A stretch of DNA of 64,000 nucleotides from Incurvaria masculella (taxonomy: Eukaryota; Arthropoda; Insecta; Lepidoptera; Incurvariidae): assembly GCA_946894095.1 (NCBI GenBank), contig OX335657.1, positions 14,756,001-14,820,000 of the forward strand, read 5' to 3'. The notes under the pieces were generated by a model that was not told where the DNA came from, made no database searches, and was given only the letters and a program-made list of their open reading frames with translations. The position numbers were made by a program, and so were the translations under genes. This document shows positions 11,401 to 26,400 of this stretch, one piece after another. Numbering within the stretch: position 1 is the stretch's first letter; each line of letters opens with the position of its first letter.

Positions 11401-14400
11401 ACGCCGAGTACGTGCGCCGGCAGGGCGACGAGCGAGCGCGACTGATGGCGCGCGCGCGGGACCAACTCTTCCTTGACAAGGACGCGCCAAAGACGTTGCT
11501 CAGGTTCGCTGTATTATAGTATGTTCGCCGTCCCCAGAACGTGAACAAGCGCAACGCAACGCTGAGAAACGGAGCTGGCAGACGAGTGCTTCTACGCAGA
11601 CTACAGAGAGGCGGGAGAACACGAGCAAGAGCGCCTAATGGCATGCACGTGGGACCAATCATTTCTCAAAAAGAACACGTCGAAGTCTTTACTTAGGTTA
11701 GCTTTGGTTTAGTCAGTCTTGTAGTACGTTCAACTTTCCGAGAACGTGAACAAGCGCAACGGTGCGGCGTTGCACGCTCGCGCGGGAAGTGGAACAGGCG
11801 GACGAGCGCTTCTACGCAGAGTACGTGCGTCGGCAGGGCACGAGCGAGTGCGGCTGATGGCGCGCGCGTGGGATCGACTCTCTTGTTTCCAGAACGTGAA
11901 CAAGCGCCATTAACCCCCTTTTTTCGACGAAGACGTGTCAAAAACGCTGTTCAATTCAGAGTAGCGTCGCGCAGAACATGGAATCGTTGGCTAACATCAT
12001 ACCTGCATCGTAATATATTTGTAAGTGTCTACAGTTGTGCATGGGCTTTCCATTCCCAGTGCAGGTTTTCATTAAAATCAGTGACTTTGCATCTTCCTGG
12101 ATTAATTTTCATCTCAAACCTGAATTAATAACAGAATTATTGAACTCAAAATAATTTAAGAAGAATTAGTAACTTTATTAGTTGTAAGTAACTTAAACTG
12201 AGGGTTGCTGTTTCTATTGTTCTTTGTTCTTTGCCTTAATCTGTTCTGCCAAGGAATCGTTTGGCAGTAGCATTTAGATCTAAGTATGTATTTCATAATT
12301 GTGGACGGAAAAATATGTTATGTAAACCCGTGAAGTTTCTTTGCGGGTTCTTCTTTACTGGGTTGATCGAATCCGCGGATCTTTGTGACGTAACTTGGTG
12401 TAGTTTGACTACCAAAAAGTTTAAATAAATGAAATGATATGTTGTTCATGGACTTTTTTGTCGGCAGCGCTGTGATAGAGTGCACTACGCTGAAGGAAAG
12501 AGAGCTACAGCTTGACTTTCAGAACCAGTTGAAGAAGCAGGAGAATGAATGCAAGCGGAGGAACGACCAACACGTCTTAGGTAAGATATCTTGGCTTTGT
12601 TTACTATGACCGCTAATACATTAACTTACGAAATAAAATCAACTTATTTTTCGACTCACGAGACTTATTTTTAATTCCAAAATCTCGATGCAATTATTGT
12701 AGAAACGCATTTTTAAAACGTAGTTGTAAAATTTATAATGATAAATATGCAGATATAGATATTTTACTATGTTCTTTTTATCAACTTAAAAAACTAAGTT
12801 TAAAGATGTTGTGAAATACATATATTAAGCACTAAGGATTTTTTTTTCTTCTTTGTTTATCTATATATATATTTTTCATATTTGATGCATAATTTAGGGT
12901 TTTGTTTCTATTTAACTAGGTTTAGCTTTGAATATGTATAAACTTCTGTTATGATTATAATGTTTTTGTTTCCTAACTGTGTAATCTGTTTTGAAAATTG
13001 TTTTATTTTGAACTTTTGTTAATTTCGATTATTATTATTTTTAATGTTTGTCTTATGTTGAACGCCATCTTTATATGATATTATTTTTATGTGGAAATTT
13101 CATTGGTTCTATGTCATTTTCTTTATGCTCTTTTCTATGTTTATTTGTAAAACTGTATATTTCCCGAATAAAATAAAATGAATAAAAATAAATAAAATGA
13201 AATAAAATCGTAGAGAAGTCAAAAAAAATATTCGGGACGCGCAATTTCGAATATTCCTTGCACTAAATAGCGTCATGTAAAGTTCTCACGTAAGCAAACT
13301 CACTCGCCGGCGCTGGCGATTTTGTATGTTAAAGTGGCTACTCCTGTTTTCCGAAATACGCGTATCTAGAAATCAGCATTACGTATATGAGTGAGTATGA
13401 GTATTATTGAGTGAAAGGTTCCCCAGGCCCTGTATGCAGGCCGGAATTAACCACAGATAAACATACGTTTCTAAAAATATTTTTTGTAAAAAGATCTAAT
13501 ATTAATTATTTCTCACTCTCCTAATTATGCTTAAGGCGTCAGCAAAAAATATCAAATTTGTTACGCCGGATATTGCTTACATTGCATATTCTTACTAATG
13601 GTACGCCAGTATTTATTAGATATTCTTTGCTAATGGTGAGTAGGTACCAACATTCGTACGGAGGTTTGAACTCTACTGCCCACTCGAGGAACACTTATAT
13701 TTTATGAACAGTTTTAAAAACAAATTGGATCAATATAAAAAAACGAGAAACAATAAATAAAAACTAAACTTAAAAATAAAACTTTACTTGCAAAAATATG
13801 AATACAGTGCAAATAATAAAAATACACGCATCAGCTTGTAGTTGCTAGTGTATATAACATACAATAATAATAATAATTCATTTGTAACAGTAATTCAGCA
13901 CAGTCAATGCTGCCATTCAAAATGTTTTGCATAAATGTGAGCAGAGCAAGTGTCTTCTTTTGAAATAACTTAGATGGACAAGTATTATAAACGAAGTTTT
14001 TGCACAAATTCCAGTATTTCTCCGTGAATTAGGTACTCGGGACACCAAAATATACAACAATGTTTTTTTACTGATATCGGCATAATTATTTCATGGATGT
14101 TATTTGAGTTCCCTATACAAACTTTCATCCCCTATTACTCCTCTTCGAGTTTATTTTTCGCTACAAAAGTTAGCCGTTATGTCCTTCTCCAACGTCCAGT
14201 CTATCTCTATACCGAAATTCATCAAAAATTGTTTCAGCGATTTAGGCGTGAAAACCCAACAGCCAGATAGACAGTGTTACTTTCTAATTTATAATATTAA
14301 GGTGGGCCATCCCGCTCAACTCCCCATACAAACAGGGAAACAAGATCACGCCCATATTTCTTATCTGAGATCCCAAATTTAGCTCAAAATTACTTTATTT

Positions 14401-17400
14401 GATCGAACTAGATGTCTGATGACCGTTGGCATTGTAAAATTGTGTTTGGTTCCTAAGTTATAAGGTCCGAAAGGTCGTATTTTTCACGCGTTTTATACAA
14501 TAACTTTGGAGGTGGATTATGCAATGATAAAGTATTAACATCATAAAAAGATTAGTCATCAGACGTAGCGTATTTAATCAAGATTTATTATCTATTTGGT
14601 AGTTTACTTTTAGCTATAAGTCGTTTTGTAATTAAGAATTTCGTAAATCTTACCAAATCATACACTATGCACATTGTATTATTTGTGAACATGTTGCATC
14701 TTCCTCAACACGGAGCCTGTCTTTTTCTTTAAAACAGAGAAGGTTCGAGAAGAAGAGCGCATCGCACGGTTTTGTACCGTGCCCGCGAACGAGTTAGTCC
14801 CACCGGGTTGGGCCACCTTAAGTATGCATTATTAGGGATTACTGGATTACTATTATGAACTACAAATGTATTATTACTGTCTAGATGAAGCTAAACGATG
14901 GCTTGATGAGAAAAATAAAAAAGCCCGCGCTCGCTTCATCACGAACATGGAACACAAACTATTGGTCGCCGATCAGTAAGTTAACATAATTGATTTATTT
15001 ATTTATTAGAGAAACTTAATAGCTATTTTTGGTTACAAAATTCCAGGTATTTATCAAATAGTTGAGCCAATTAGAAAGTTTCACAGTTTAAAAATGTTAT
15101 TTACGAGTACGTTAGGTACCTATGTTTTATAAGTATAAATTCTAAAATATCCTAAATGTTAATGGCACCGCACTATTATGGGATTTCGTTGTGATGACAA
15201 GGACGAGGGTGAGGGGGTGTCGGATTCCGCGTAAGATCCGTGTTCTTTAAATATTATGTTTTCTTTCTTTGCCCATTTGTCCCGTGTGATATAAAGCGCA
15301 GTCCACTGTGCCTTACATTACAAAAGACTTGTACCCACTATTATTATATTTTGCGAAATCTCTTGTCCGCAGGTTCACAGATTAGAGACCAACCCTCTGA
15401 TGCTAAATATGTCGGTCTGCCTGCGCCAAGTCGTTGCGTTAGATAGATTGACTATACAAAATATTTGGTGGTCCGGTATCTTCTGATTAATATACTGATT
15501 GTTTGAAAATATTTATACCTGTTAATTATGCAACAATACAAGTCGTTTTATTAATTAAATACTTAAATATTGTAAGGAAAGAAACCTTAGATGAAAAAGA
15601 AAATGAAACTGGAATTTTGAGCATAATCGATTGTATTATATCTTTTTTCACACTTCTAACAACCGTTGCTAAGTGAAGCTCTTTTCAAATAGCACTTTTT
15701 AAAATGTGTAAAGGCATACAGCCTGTTACACTATACCTAAAAGTTATATCAGTAACCTAAATCGCCTATAAATTCGATAATAATATTTGAAATATGATTA
15801 ATGTTAATTTTTTTTTATATTTGTTCATTTTTGGGTATCACTAGGCCAGTATGTACTGATGATTTCATTCTTCGTTATTTGCAGATATTTCATTTAATTT
15901 CATTTATTTAAACTTTTTGGTAATCAAACTTTTTTCGATGGTTGCTTCAACCACGCGACGAAATGTATGGTGTTTTCCATCCAGTTCAATGTAGCCGAGC
16001 AATATAAGAAAGGTTCTGGCATAGCACCTAGTTCCCACATAGTGTGTTAGGGTAATATCGGACGGTCGGTTCGGTATTAGCCATCCATGTCCAGTTACAT
16101 AGAAAAGGCGCTTTATCTAGGGGATGCAACCACTTGGCGCAGGCAGACCGACACAATTAGCTTCAGAGGGTTGGTATTTATCCTGTGAACGCAATTTCAA
16201 ACATTTAAAATATCGTTACCATTTTGGTCACGACCTCCTAGTCTAGACGGAAATAGCAACTGAAACTCACGTGCATGATGGCGGAACTCTCGGCATGTGC
16301 AACGCCACTGCCGTTGGGACTCACTCGCTGGAATAGAACGACTTGTGATAATAAGAGAAATTAATAAAAAATTGTCCAGAGGTTTTGGCATGAAAACGCA
16401 ACAGACAGACAGACTTAGGGCCGAGTGCACGAAAGGACAAAAAATCAAAATCAACGTCAAAGTATGATCAAACACGTCACTTTGTGTGGACAGTATGGAA
16501 GGAACTCTATGCGGAACACTAAAAGTGACGTGTTTGAACATTGATTAACTCAGCCGTCTCTTCGTGCAACCGGGGCTTACTGTCACATATACAACATTAC
16601 CTAGTATTGATAACATTTTGGCTTATTTCATCTTTTCCAAACTAGTATTTTGGACGGTATCGCGAGAGCGAATTTACGCTCTGCAAATCATCGGTCCCAC
16701 AAATTAATTTACTGTAGTTGCTATAAGGGCGAGTCGGGGTGTATGAGGGTGCGTGTAAGTCGGTACTTAACCCCACCGCCTTTGAAAAACGTATCTTGCT
16801 TGCTTATTCACAGGATCAAAGAGCGCTCGGAGCGCATTCGACAGGAGAGAGATGAGGAAATCCGGTTGGAACAGAACGATAACGATAAAGCTAAAAAGCA
16901 AATTGCAGAAATACAAGATTTCGAACAGAGATTCGTGAGTTTCTCGGAATTTTAACTTTACATTTACTCAACATTTTCAACGAAGGTTCAACTCCATTTG
17001 ACGACAAATTTACAAAGTTATCTATTCTTGCCATTCGGAGGTTAAATTACCCCGAAAGCGCGCTAAAATAACACGAGAAAATCATTTTTCCTGTTTATAC
17101 CCACATTTTATTTATAATATACATTAATTGTATTTTGTATTTTGTATTTTGTTAATTCTAAATACTGCTAGCACATGCTGTGCTTACTACTTGTGGGATG
17201 TTTCATAAGATGTTGTTACTATACGTGTTGTTGTTGTTTTTTATGTGATTCAATCCTGTATGTAAGCCAATAAATAAATAAAAAATAAATAATAATAAAT
17301 AAATATCAAATTTTTTTAAATTTTATCTACTGAGCACTGCTAAGTTCTACTGCTTGCACACCAAAATAAATACATACTTATGTAATTTTATGCATTTAAT

Positions 17401-20400
17401 GGATACGATATTACTGCTATATCATAAATTTGAGTTTCAGCGACATCTACTTTTGAAGCATTGTCATCAGATTCGTCGGAAGCAGGATTCGAGCCTGCGG
17501 TATTTGGATTACATACCCACTGCTAAATCAACTGAGCTACCCTGACAATTACGTCAGCCAACGAATTTCTGGATTACAATTCGAATCGACACAATGCTTC
17601 CAAAAACGACTAAAAACTTTTTCAGATTATTTTCGAAATCTGATTGCAATGCTTCAAATGTAGATCTCGCTAAAAATCAAATTAATGAAATAACATTTGA
17701 TTTAAATAGGGTTATCATTTAAAATTTATTAAAAACCGGTTTGGGTGGCTGTACCGAAAAACCAAAAATGCTCAAAGCCAAATTCACCTCACTTTGCGAA
17801 ACAAGCCGAGTTCGACATTAATATAATCATATTAATTAAATATATAAATAATTACTCGAAACCCATCGATGTAACAAAGTAGCGCGCGACGATGTGACAA
17901 TAGAATATAGAATACCCCCCCCCCCCATCCGGGGCGCCGCCGCGCCGTCTATTGGCCGTTTGACACCCGTTATAATTAAATGTGTTTGAATGCATACGTT
18001 TTATTCAGCCCAAAATTACTAACGAACTGCGTACATAAGTACGCACACATATTTTTTCCTCGCCGCAAAGCAAAAAGTCTACTCATTCATTCAGAAACGG
18101 TCGGAGCGCGCGCGCATCAACGCGGACATCGAGCAGGCCGCGGCGGAGGTGGCGCGGCGCCAGCGCGAGGACGCCGAGCGGGAGGCCATGGACGAGAAGC
18201 TTCGCGGCGTGTACACGCGGTTCAGGGAGCGCGTCGACTGCCGGCGCAGGCGCACCGAGCACGAGGTACGCCGTCGTGGCCAGCGAGCGTGGAAGTACGG
18301 CAGTAGCGAGATTTTCTGACCGAACGACCCGGAAATTGAACGGGTCACTTCGTTGGCGTGGTCTATGCGACCCGGGGGCTACACTTAGAAGAAGAAAATA
18401 AGGTACGATCCGTTTCCTTTGACCTGTTCGTTCACGAACCGACCCGAGAACCGAGCCCACCGGTCGTGTGTCGATCCAGAGGTCTCATTCAGTCGGCCCG
18501 GCAGGGTCGGTGGAAAGTACGGGTCGCGAAGACAAGGAACTTTGCGAACGAGGGAGCCGTTCGGTCGTTCAGTACGGACGACCCGGGTCTTCTGACCCGT
18601 TCGTTCGCGAACGACCCATCGCTAGATCGTAACTCATTCGTCTCGCTGCAGCGCAGCCACTTCTTAGTGCAAAACATCTTACTTAAATTAATTCGCTTAC
18701 GATTTCGGGCTTGGCAACATCGAATGTCCGGTGCGCTAAATAATGATGAGGAAAAAGTAAGAAATATGATCGACGAAGAATCAGTCAATCACCTATCATT
18801 TACCAGAAATAAATGGTATTTGTCCGGTGTTTTAGGCCCGTTTACTTAACAATCTATAAATGTACAGGTCACCATCCTTTCTTTAAGGAAAAGTAGAGAA
18901 AACATAAATGTTTCACGGGTACAGATATGTTCCACCTCTCTCTAACTCGCGGTGGTGGTACTTGAATTCGACGTCTCACTCCCACACTCTGTTCGTCTTG
19001 TAAGCACAGCGCGCTGTGCTAGGTCTATGGTTGCAACTCGAGAAAATCAGGAGTTACCTAATTGGTAAGTGCACTGACTCATACAGACGAGTTTTGTTGA
19101 TACTACCGTCCTTCCATGCTCGCTGGTGGTCAATGCTGCGTGGGTTCCGGTACCTCAAAAAGAAAAGGGGGCCACTGTATTTCCTCCTACGACAGTAGGA
19201 GGCGATTAAGGGATTCGTTTAATGTTGTATGCGATTACTTTATAAGTTATTAATCAAGCAGTTGTACTTTCATGTAAGTCTTGCGTAGTTAGTGAGCTAG
19301 GTGCCATGCCAGGTCATTTCATATAATTCGCGGTTACAGTGATCTGGATGGAAAAAAGGGAAACATTTTATTGCGATGGCTTCATTTGTTGAAGTCATTA
19401 AATGTGATGGTGCCTACTCGTGCGGGATTAGTCCTACAACAAAATAATTAAGGAGGAGACCTACACTTTTACGAGGAATTCGAAACACGAACGGTAAATT
19501 CTTCGGTCGGGTCTTCCCTACCGGCCTTTTCTCAATCACTGAATTGGAAGAGGGCCCATTTCCTATAACTCAACTGGAAATCGGCCCATTCCCGCATTAG
19601 ACCGCAATGACTTCATTGCGACCACTGAATTTTCAAATGTTAGATATATGAGGATTTTAGAGAAGAGGATAGGCATTTATTACTTTCTTCCTATTTATAT
19701 TTGAATAGGAATGGAAAAAAAAAACATTTTTAATGTCACTATTCAGATACAAGAGGAAAGAATCCGAAATCTGGAAAAGATCGGCAACAAACTGGAGAAG
19801 GGCGCCGCGACGCGCGACGCACAAGAACAGAACATTCTGGATAAGGCTGTTCGCGAGTTACGCGAGAGGTTGGTATTCCATTCGGCCGATATCGACCGTG
19901 TTTAAGGCGCCAAAATACGCCTTATGGCAAAGGGCGATAGTTGGGCAAATCTGGCATGCGGGACCAATACGTACGGAATTCAAAGAACGGATTGGCATGG
20001 CTTTCTGATAACATGCATGGGTTACAATTTGACGATGACATTTGACGAATTTGACAATTTGAAATATGACGAAGCTAAGCCCCGATTGCACGAAGAGACG
20101 GCTGAGTTAATCAATGTTCAAACACGTCACTTTTAGTGAACCGCATAGAGTTCCTTCCATACTGTCCATACAAAGTGACGTGTTTAATCATACGTGGACG
20201 TTGATTTTGATTTTTTGTCGTTTCGTGCACTCGGCCCTAAGTATTCTTGATCATTTCCATATGGCTCTATGTTACATACATTCCAAGATAAAGTATTAAG
20301 ATTAATACGGTCTTCTTTGGTTTTCCAATGGCCTAGCTGAAACAAAACAAACATACAAAATAGATTTTACCACATACAATAGCATCCATTCTCGAAAAAG

Positions 20401-23400
20401 CTGGTTGCCATACGAGGAACATTCCCAAGATTTTAGATTTTCTATGTAACTGGACATGGACGGCTAATACCAACACCCACTGTCATGACGATGATATCGG
20501 GTGCCATGCCAGGGCCACCCATTAGGAGCAGGGCTACATTGAAATGGATGAAAAGCATGGCTATCATATCCAAAATCCTTGCAACATTCCATGAATCCTA
20601 CAATTCTGCATCGAACATGCGGGAAACAGGCCTTTGGACTGATTTTGACCATCTTTCGTTTAGTTTTTATCAACCGAATGTGATCGCGTTTAGTCCTTAA
20701 ACTTTTAGGCCGGTAGGACCTATATTTATAAATGGAGGATCAAAGGGTTTCGCATTCAAAATTTAATAGACATTTTAAAGTCAAAATATATCGGTTTTCA
20801 TGTGACTGGACATGAATGCCTAATACCACACCTACTGTCATGATGTTAGCCTCGTGATGAATTGGTGTCATGCCAGGACGTTCCTTTTATTGCACAGCTA
20901 CATTGAACTGGGTGGCAAACACGGTCAATTTTCATTGGCGCTTCGACCATCGTTCGAATGCGATGGTACCAACAGGCACGTATCCAGGGGGGGGATAGTT
21001 GGGATTTATCCCCCCCCCCCCCGAAATCTGACTGAAAACAAAAACGTAAACGTGACAAAAGATATGTAAAAAAATACTTATATAATCTTTATGTAAAATT
21101 CTTATATATAAATATAAAATACTTATAAGTGTGTGACTTAACTACGGACGGTACTTCTTTAAGTTATTAAAAATTATAGTACAGTAATTACAGCGATTTT
21201 TACACAGTTCACATGGTTGTTTCAATGTTTGTCCCCCCCCCCCCCCGAACCAAAAGTCTGGATACGGGATTAACCTTACTACCTAGTAAGTAAGGAAGGA
21301 AGGGGAACCTACAGTTTAACGTGACGAATGACGAATTCCTTTCTTACGACATGGGCGGGATGAAATTAGTGGACCCAATTGTATTTTTTTACGTGCCGGA
21401 ACCCACACAGAATGTGATGTACAGGGAGGATGCTCGCATGCTGGCGGACCTTCGAAAGGACGAAGCAATATTCAAGGATCGTCAGGAACAGCGACGCAAG
21501 TTCCTCGAGGACGAGAAGCAGAGGCAAGAAGACGAGTCCGCCATGCGATCTTGGAGCATGCTCAATAGGTATTTTTTATGTTATATGGCTACATAGAATA
21601 CAATTAAAAACCGGCCAAGTGAGTGCGAGTGGGACTCGCACACGAAGGGTTCCGTACCATCGTACAAGATTTAACACAAAAAATCACGTTTTTTGTATGG
21701 GATCCCCTTTTAATTTCTTTTTTTTACCTATTTTTTGTTATAGCGGCAAAATAAATACACACTCTGTGAAAATTTCAGCTGCTTACCTATTACGGTTCAT
21801 GAGATACAGCCCTGTGAAAGACGGACGGACGGACAGCGGAGGCTTAGTAATAGGGTTCCCTTTTCACCCTTTGGGTACGGAACCCTAAAAAACGAACAAT
21901 GGAAAGATTTCTGGCCCTGACACAAAAACATGTATTCTTGTTGTTTTTGTGCTTCGGGCTTGTTTCCGCTCTAAGACGGCAATTCTATACCATTTTACGT
22001 GTCAAGAAGCTCTAACAGCTGTCACCTCAGCCAGCAAAGCTCTTCCACGAAGCACAGCTTTTTGGACTCATCCACACAGGTCCGGATCATCCATAAGGCA
22101 GTGTAGGGAGCCCCGTATCAGATATTTACTCCTTCATAGGAAAACATTTTTTCAAAGATTGGATTAAACAATTCGGATAATTGTGGGCCCCGAGAATAAT
22201 TGCATTATCTAGGGACCCCAAAATCCGGCTTTGTCCACACTTCCTGGGCAGTTTCTGTGGTTTGAAGGAACTGGAGCCGTATGTTAGCCACTCCTGGACA
22301 ATCAATAGTTCACGACCTTAAGAGCTCGGTGGAGTTTATGTCGGCGCAATATGATGAAATGAAGCGAGAAATTACCAAGAAGCTATCCGAAGTCGAAGAA
22401 TTACGTCGAGAGAATCTTCAGCTACGGGAATCGGTCCAGGATCTCAGCAGCAGGCTATCCCAGATTGAACAGAAATCTCGAGAATGCAATCTCGAGATCC
22501 AGTGCGTGCCCGAGCACTCGTCAGAAAATCTCCCGAACCTGATTATCCAACTAGGCAATGTAGTATCGTGCCCTCTCGAAGACAAAGATGTCATGTCCTG
22601 CTCCAGAATCTCCAAAGTCAATGTGACGTCGAGCCGGCCGCGCTCCGTCATCTGCACGCTGTCATCGCCGCGCAAGAGAGACAGCATGCTTGCGGCCTGC
22701 ATTAAATTTAATAAGAATAATCAGACGGACAAGCTGAACTCCACACACCTCGGTATAGGCGGTGAAAAGAAACCAGTTTATGTCGCAGAACACTTGTCCC
22801 CGACCAACAGGGCTTTGAACGCTCAGGCAAGAATCCTGAAAAAAGAGTGTCAATTCAAATTCCTGTGGGTCAGAAATGGACGTGTGCTGTTGCGTAAAGA
22901 AGAGTCCTCGCCAGCGATATGGGTAAAAAATACGGATGTTATATCCAAATTGCGTAATTCTAAGTGATTCATTTATTGATGCTGGATGTTTGTATATTGT
23001 ATAAACCATTTAATGTATCCCTTTAGAATATACTATCAGAATGTAAGAAGCATCCGTGGTAAATTAGATAATCTTTTTCTAAACAGTCAAATATCTCATT
23101 ACGATATAATTATATTCACTGAAACGTGGTTGAATGAAGGCATTTTTGATAGCGAAATTTTAAACAGTAGATACCAAATATTTCGTCGGGATCGCTGTTC
23201 TACGGCGAGCGGCAAGCGCGATGGAGGGGGGGTATTAGTAGCAGTGTCGTCTAACTTGCATGCGACGAGACGTAACTCTTTTGAGAGCGATCTTGAAGAT
23301 CTCTGGGTTACTGTTACACTAAAATTAAGCAATGTATCGAAACACTTGCACATCTGCGGTCTATACCTACCCCCGCCGTTAACGCCGCTGCGATTAGAGC

Positions 23401-26400
23401 AACAACTCGACAACATAAGTAATGCTATGAGTTCGCTAGGCACGCAGGATGTACTTGTGATTGGTGATTTTAATCTCCGCCAAATCACGTGGTCACTGAA
23501 CTCACCGTCAGATACCAACTCAACGAGTACAACTCCATCTCATTTCGATTGCAACATGGGCCACACTCTCGTAGATTTTATGTCGTTAAATAATTTTCAA
23601 CAATTTAATTACCTAAAGAATTATGAAGGCAAAATTTTAGACTTGATTCTATACAACAATTCAATTATTAAGTGCATATCGCCTGAAGTAATTTTGAGTA
23701 ACGTAGACAACTTCCATCCTCCAATAGAAATGCATTTACAATTTTCTCTTACAAAATACCTTAAAAATAACTTTTTGAATAAATTTAATTTCCGTAAGGC
23801 TGACTATTCCTCAATTAATAATGAAATTGATAAACTAGAGTGGCAGACGCTTTTACCTGTCGCTTCTACGGTTGACGAAATGTTAAAGATATTTTATTCT
23901 CATCTTGATCATATTATTGAAAAACATGTACCTAAAATAAAATATTCACGTTCCTGTTACCCACCGTGGTACACAAATGGTCTCATAAAATTAATTAAAG
24001 AAAAGAACAAATTTCATAGAAAATACTTAAAATATAAAAATCCACTTGATCAAATTGACTTCGAATATGCTAGATCACGATGCCATTCAGCAATAAAAAA
24101 ATGTTACAGAACTTACCAGATAAACGTTGAAAATTCTCTAACCAATAACAAAAACATAAAAATGTTTTGGTCATATTTAAAATCAAAACGTAATAATAAA
24201 AGTAACATTCCTAGTGAAATGTATCTACTGGACTCTAAAGCAGCCACACCTAGCACTATCTGTGAATTATTTGCAAATCAATTTCAGTCAGTGTACCAAA
24301 ACAACAACCAAATTGTAAAGTCAACCAACTCACAGCCTAGTCACTTGAACTTCACTAATAACTTTACAAATTCTAATAATTTTTCTACTATTGGTACAAT
24401 GTCAATTAGCTTAAAAACTGTCAAAACTACTCTAAAAAAACTAGATAAAAACAAAGGAGCCGGGCCAGATGGTATCCCCTCTCTATTTGTCACTAATTGT
24501 GCTAACAGTCTTGCGGTTCCTATTCATATAATCTTTAACAAATCGTTAGTATGCGGCATTTTTCCCTATCAATGGAAGCAGGCTCACGTTATTCCCATTC
24601 CTAAAAATGGCGATCCATGTAATGTTCAAAACTACAGACCGATTTCGATTTTATCCGTTTTTGCTAAGGCGTTTGAAGCAATCATTTGCCCCATAATAAC
24701 GGATCATTTCAAACATATCTTAATCCCACAGCAGCATGGCTTCCGTACCAAAATGTCAACTCTGTCCAATCTTATGTGCTTTCACAGTGACTTGTGTGAG
24801 GCTTTGGACGATTCTAAACAAGTAGACACAATTTACACTGATATTAGTAAAGCATTTGACAGGGTTGATCATCAAATATTGTTGCGTAAATTAAACGAGT
24901 ATGGGATACACGGAAACTTACTCGAGTGGTTATGTTCTTATTTGAACGGAAGACGTCAAAAGGTTGTTGCCTGCGGCCATGAATCTCGATACTTTTATGC
25001 TACTTCCGGAGTACCGCAAGGCTCTCATTTGGGTCCTATTTTCTTCTCCGTCTTCATTAATGATATCTCTAAAGTAATTTTCAATTGTAAGTTTTTAATG
25101 TTTGCCGATGATCTCAAAATTTATAAAATTATTAATAATATTTCGGACGCACTAATGCTACAAGAGGACATCGAGAGAATTTATAACTGGTGCCTGGAAA
25201 ACAGACTTGATTTAAATTTATCAAAATGTAAACACATTAAATTCACAAGGAAGAGAGTTCCTGTTCAGTCACGCTACTCCATTAAAGATGTTTATTTAGA
25301 CGAAGTTGATCACATCAGGGATCTGGGTGTCATATTTGATACCAAATTGACCTTTCGAATACATTATGATCATATAATCAAAAAGTCTTTTAAAATGCTC
25401 GGTTTTATCTATAGAAATTGTAAAGAATTCAAACATGCAGCTAGTAAAATTACAGTGTATAACTCACTCGTTCGAAGCAATTTAGAGTATTGCTCTAGTG
25501 TTTGGACCCCATATTTCAACAACCACGTCGATAGAATCGAACGAGTGCAGAAACGTTTTCTTTACTTTCAAACGATACATGATAAAAAAATGTATTTGCA
25601 CAGGTCGTATACTGATCGGTTGAGACACTATAAAGTAGATTCCCTCTTTGGCCGGCGTAACTTGGCGGACCAGATGCTCCTTTACAAAATCGTCAACGGC
25701 CAACTAGAATGTCCTGAATTGTTGAACAAGATTTACTTTCAAGTGCCTCGACCAACGACCAGACTAGGGAAATATAATCCATTCTGGCTCCGACGCTACA
25801 AAAGTACACTGGGTTATAACCATAATATAGCTAGGCTATGTAGAAAGTACAATGAGCTGTTTAAACTACACACGCTCGACTTGTTCTCGTGTAATGCAAA
25901 AAAATATAAACTTCTAATCAAAGAAATTATATTCGCACACGAACCTTAACAGACTTGGACACAAATACAATATTTTTGTTTTTGTTTGATTTGATTTCAT
26001 TCCTTTTTATGTTAGTCTTTTAGGCATTCTGTTTTATTTTTTATTTTTATTCATTGTTGTGTTAAAAGCTTCAGCAAATGTGAAGTTTGTGTTTATGTTT
26101 ATCCTTTTAAATTATTTTGTTTTATTACTTACAAAGTTTAACCTGTTTCTCTGTTTTAAATTGTTCTACGTTTAAGTTGGCGGGTTTGCTTTCGAGCGGC
26201 GCGACGCCGACGACGCGTAGTTGTCATCTCCACCACCGGACTGTCCATCCCGCCTCCGCCTTCACCACCCCACCGCGCCGCCGCCTTCATTGCCGCGCGG
26301 AGTCACTTTTTGACTCGTCGCGTTCGTGTTGTCGCCCCGCTCGTCTGCACCCTAGCTAGTGTTGCAATATGTCCGTTCTTTACATGCAGGTTGTGTTTGC

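Noticed and set aside
16650..16955. 101-codon frame read as a stand-alone protein
   Set aside because: Only its last 40 codons are coding (exon 5). The upstream part is intron, since the acceptor TTCACAG at 16,807-16,813 joins exon 4 in phase.
18358..18849. 163-codon + strand frame after exon 6
   Set aside because: It spans intronic sequence with repeated CGAACGACCCG palindromes, has no motif, and crosses no plausible splice pattern. Probably chance in GC-rich DNA.
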